A DNA stretch of 31,762 nt from JBBQFC01 sp038321615 (lineage in GTDB: Bacteria; Bacteroidota; Bacteroidia; Flavobacteriales_D; Cryomorphaceae): contig JBBQFC010000038.1 in the NCBI GenBank assembly GCA_038321615.1, positions 1-31,762 on the forward strand, read 5' to 3'. Of the stretch, positions 30,095 to 31,762 are shown in pieces. How positions within the stretch are numbered: position 1 is the stretch's first letter; each line of letters begins with the position of its first letter. The notes under the pieces were generated by a model that saw nothing but the letters and a program-made list of their open reading frames with translations, was not told the origin of the DNA and made no database searches. The position numbers and the translations under genes were made by a program.

Positions 30095-31762
30095 TTACTT
30101 AGCAATCATGAACTTGTCGATAATGATTTCGTTCACAGTTGTTAATCGGTAGATGTATACACCATTTGGTAGATAAGCACCTTCGAAGTCTACACGGTAT
30201 TCCTGTCCGGCTTGCGCTTCCTGATTGAACAGGTTAGCTACATTGCGGCCATTCATATCGTACACTTCAAGCATGGTGCGACCTGTGTTAGCTGGTTCAA
30301 ACACCACTTGCGATGGACCGCTTGTGGGGTTCGGGTAGCTCGTCAAAGTGCTGATAGCATTGTAGCCAGGTTGAGCTGCGATAGCCGCGCCTAGTGCATC
30401 AGCTCCACCGGTGCATCCACCGGCCAAGTCGCCATTGTTAAGCGCCACGCCTGTGTCGAAAATACCTACTACGGAAGCATCGCTCAGGCTGATCTCGAAG
30501 AAGAGGGCGTTCCCATCGCCGTTTGCTACGAGTAAGTTACCGTTCTCAAGAATAGCGGCTCCGTTGATCTCATCGGCCGGCAATACAATAAAGGCACCGG
30601 TAAGGACATTGGTTAAGCGATTGGTCGCACGGTTGATTAACCATAGCTCTAGCGCATCATCTTCGCCGGTTGGAGCAAATACTAAGTCGCCACCAAAAAC
30701 CGGGATGTTTGGACCAAACTGCACTGCAGCACCCGTACCCGGGTTAACTGCCCATACTTTGCTTCCACCAGCTACGTACACGGTGCCATCGGCTCCGGCT
30801 ACAGCAGCAGTCGAGTTGTTTACGGGCGATCCACCGGCGGTAATACCAATAGTATTTACGATGCTATTGCTGGCTACGTCGTAGGTGCGAAGGGCATTGC
30901 CATTGCCTACAATGTGAAGTGTAGCACCGTTTGGAGAAATCGCAATGTGCGACTCGCCGATATCGGTAAGCAAAGTGGTAAGTGTAGCAGTACCATCGCC
31001 GTTGAGCGTTACTTCCTCGAGCGAGAAGGCATTGCTAGCGGCTGGGTTGTTGGTGTAGTACAATTTATAGTTGCAGTCGTTGATGTCCGGCGTATTGCTT
31101 GCACAACCAGAAGCAAGGTCACCATTAAATGTGGTGAACGGTTCTCCATCGAGTGTAAGTGCAATGGAAGCATCCATCGAGCCGTCGTAGTTGCGCACAG
31201 CCAGGCTGCTGGCATTTACGCTGGAGATGATGAGCTGACCACCTTCGGTGTTGGCTAGACCAGTTACAAGGGCTGGAACGCTTCCCAAAAGGATATCGCT
31301 GGCCACTTCTTGTGGAATAGAGAGCAACAAGGCTCCACCTGCTTCGCGGGTAGCATGGTACAATGCACCATCGTCTCCGAAGGCAATGTCGCCACCAAGT
31401 GTTGGTGAGTAGCTATCGAATACGCCTACGGTCTGATCGCCAAGGTTTACTTCGTAGATCGTGTTAGCCGATTGGCTGGAGATCAAGAGTTTGCCATCAG
31501 CATTGATCGCAGCACCTACAATTTGTTGGACACTGGCACCAATTAAGGTGTTGGCACCCCACACAGCGGTAAAAGGATCAAGCGTGCGGTACGAACCATC
31601 GGCTTTGCTTACAGCATAGATCAATTTATCTGTTTCGTTGAAAGCAATGTGTACTTCGATTTCGCTGGTGGCAATAAGGCTCATTGCTGCGCCTGCACCT
31701 GTAATATCGAGGTCGTAGATGTTAGTAGTACCACCGGCGAGGATGTCGGCCAGGTAGTAACC
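30095..31762 (-). CDS. T9SS type A cargo protein with propeller-like repeats (5' end outside window)
   Basis: The minus-strand frame runs from the window edge without interruption (555 codons seen; upstream residues include DILAGGTTNIYDLDITGAGAA). An internal ATG at 31684 is not the true start. The body is a series of short beta-rich repeats with NADGKLLISSQSANTIYEV, GGDIAFGDDGALYHATRE, VAGADGTVYVAGGSKVWAVN and GGDLVFAPTGEDDALELW, a pattern of beta-propeller blades. Two similar motifs, NGDLASGC and NGDLAGGC, mark an internal repeat. Residues in the last 80 or so form the type A sorting domain: TSYPNPTSGPSQVVFE, then VYDMNGRNVANLFN, and the typical end GVYIYRLTTVNEIIIDKFMI. It is therefore exported by the type IX system and anchored or released at the surface. 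No enzymatic motif is seen. Confidence 0.88.
   Translation of the reverse strand, partial: GYYLADILAGGTTNIYDLDITGAGAAMSLIATSEIEVHIAFNETDKLIYAVSKADGSYRTLDPFTAVWGANTLIGASVQQIVGAAINADGKLLISSQSANTIYEVNLGDQTVGVFDSYSPTLGGDIAFGDDGALYHATREAGGALLLSIPQEVASDILLGSVPALVTGLANTEGGQLIISSVNASSLAVRNYDGSMDASIALTLDGEPFTTFNGDLASGCASNTPDINDCNYKLYYTNNPAASNAFSLEEVTLNGDGTATLTTLLTDIGESHIAISPNGATLHIVGNGNALRTYDVASNSIVNTIGITAGGSPVNNSTAAVAGADGTVYVAGGSKVWAVNPGTGAAVQFGPNIPVFGGDLVFAPTGEDDALELWLINRATNRLTNVLTGAFIVLPADEINGAAILENGNLLVANGDGNALFFEISLSDASVVGIFDTGVALNNGDLAGGCTGGADALGAAIAAQPGYNAISTLTSYPNPTSGPSQVVFEPANTGRTMLEVYDMNGRNVANLFNQEAQAGQEYRVDFEGAYLPNGVYIYRLTTVNEIIIDKFMIAK

Noticed and set aside
1..31762. CRISPR arrays, rRNA genes, intact insertion sequences or prophage
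   Set aside because: No regularly spaced repeats, no rRNA-like segments and no complete transposase or phage structural genes were seen on either strand.

Overview
The window most likely comes from a member of the Bacteroidota, probably a free-living flavobacterium-like organism. It has two kinds of type IX secretion (T9SS) cargo tail: a gliding-motility-type C-terminal domain (type B) and the YPNP/FPNP-type sorting domain (type A). It also has families typical of that phylum (DUF2911, DUF2141, DUF6155, a basic cold-shock protein starting MGRSQET) and promoters of the form TTG-N19-TAnnTTTG, with little sign of Shine-Dalgarno sequences. The exact genus cannot be told from sequence reading alone.

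Layout. 1-5025 (minus strand): an efflux operon read adaptor, FtsX/MacB-like permease, TolC-like outer-membrane protein, followed by a DUF2911 protein and a DUF6155 protein cut by the window edge. The ATPase expected to drive the permease is not in the operon. 5026-5790: a regulatory region, then a decayed IS200-like (REP-associated) transposase with a frameshift and a stop. 5795-8050 (minus): a Pif1-type helicase with a C-terminal helix-turn-helix domain. 8142-9763 (plus): a TPR protein with a clear promoter and terminator, then a small coiled-coil putative lipoprotein. 9840-11208: a cold-shock protein, a 38-residue basic protein and a CBS-pair protein, separated by hairpin terminators. 11279-17544 (minus): two large secreted T9SS cargo proteins, one a multi-repeat adhesin-like protein and the other an M36 metallopeptidase. 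17626-18870 (minus): a TetA-like MFS transporter.

18975-21260 holds the most unusual locus: a DNA methyltransferase gene and, tail to tail with one base between the stops, an unrecognised protein with a PD-(D/E)xK nuclease signature. I read this as a candidate compact restriction-modification system. The methyltransferase carries an internal duplication. A degenerate copy of its catalytic C-terminal half precedes the SAM-binding motifs, which is the arrangement expected of an intermediate in circular permutation of DNA methyltransferases.

21292-27127 (minus) is a long co-directional run: DUF2141 protein, MscS channel, CorA transporter, S9 peptidase, SDR oxidoreductase and family 2 glycosyltransferase, several of them overlapping or abutting. 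27128-27511 is a divergent intergenic region with an unexplained plus-strand terminator. 27512-30024 (plus) encodes a YceI lipoprotein and formate-tetrahydrofolate ligase, and a convergent terminator separates these from a T9SS type A cargo protein cut by the right edge.

No tRNA, rRNA, CRISPR array or intact insertion sequence was seen. All assignments are from reading motifs and layout; no database search or computation was run.
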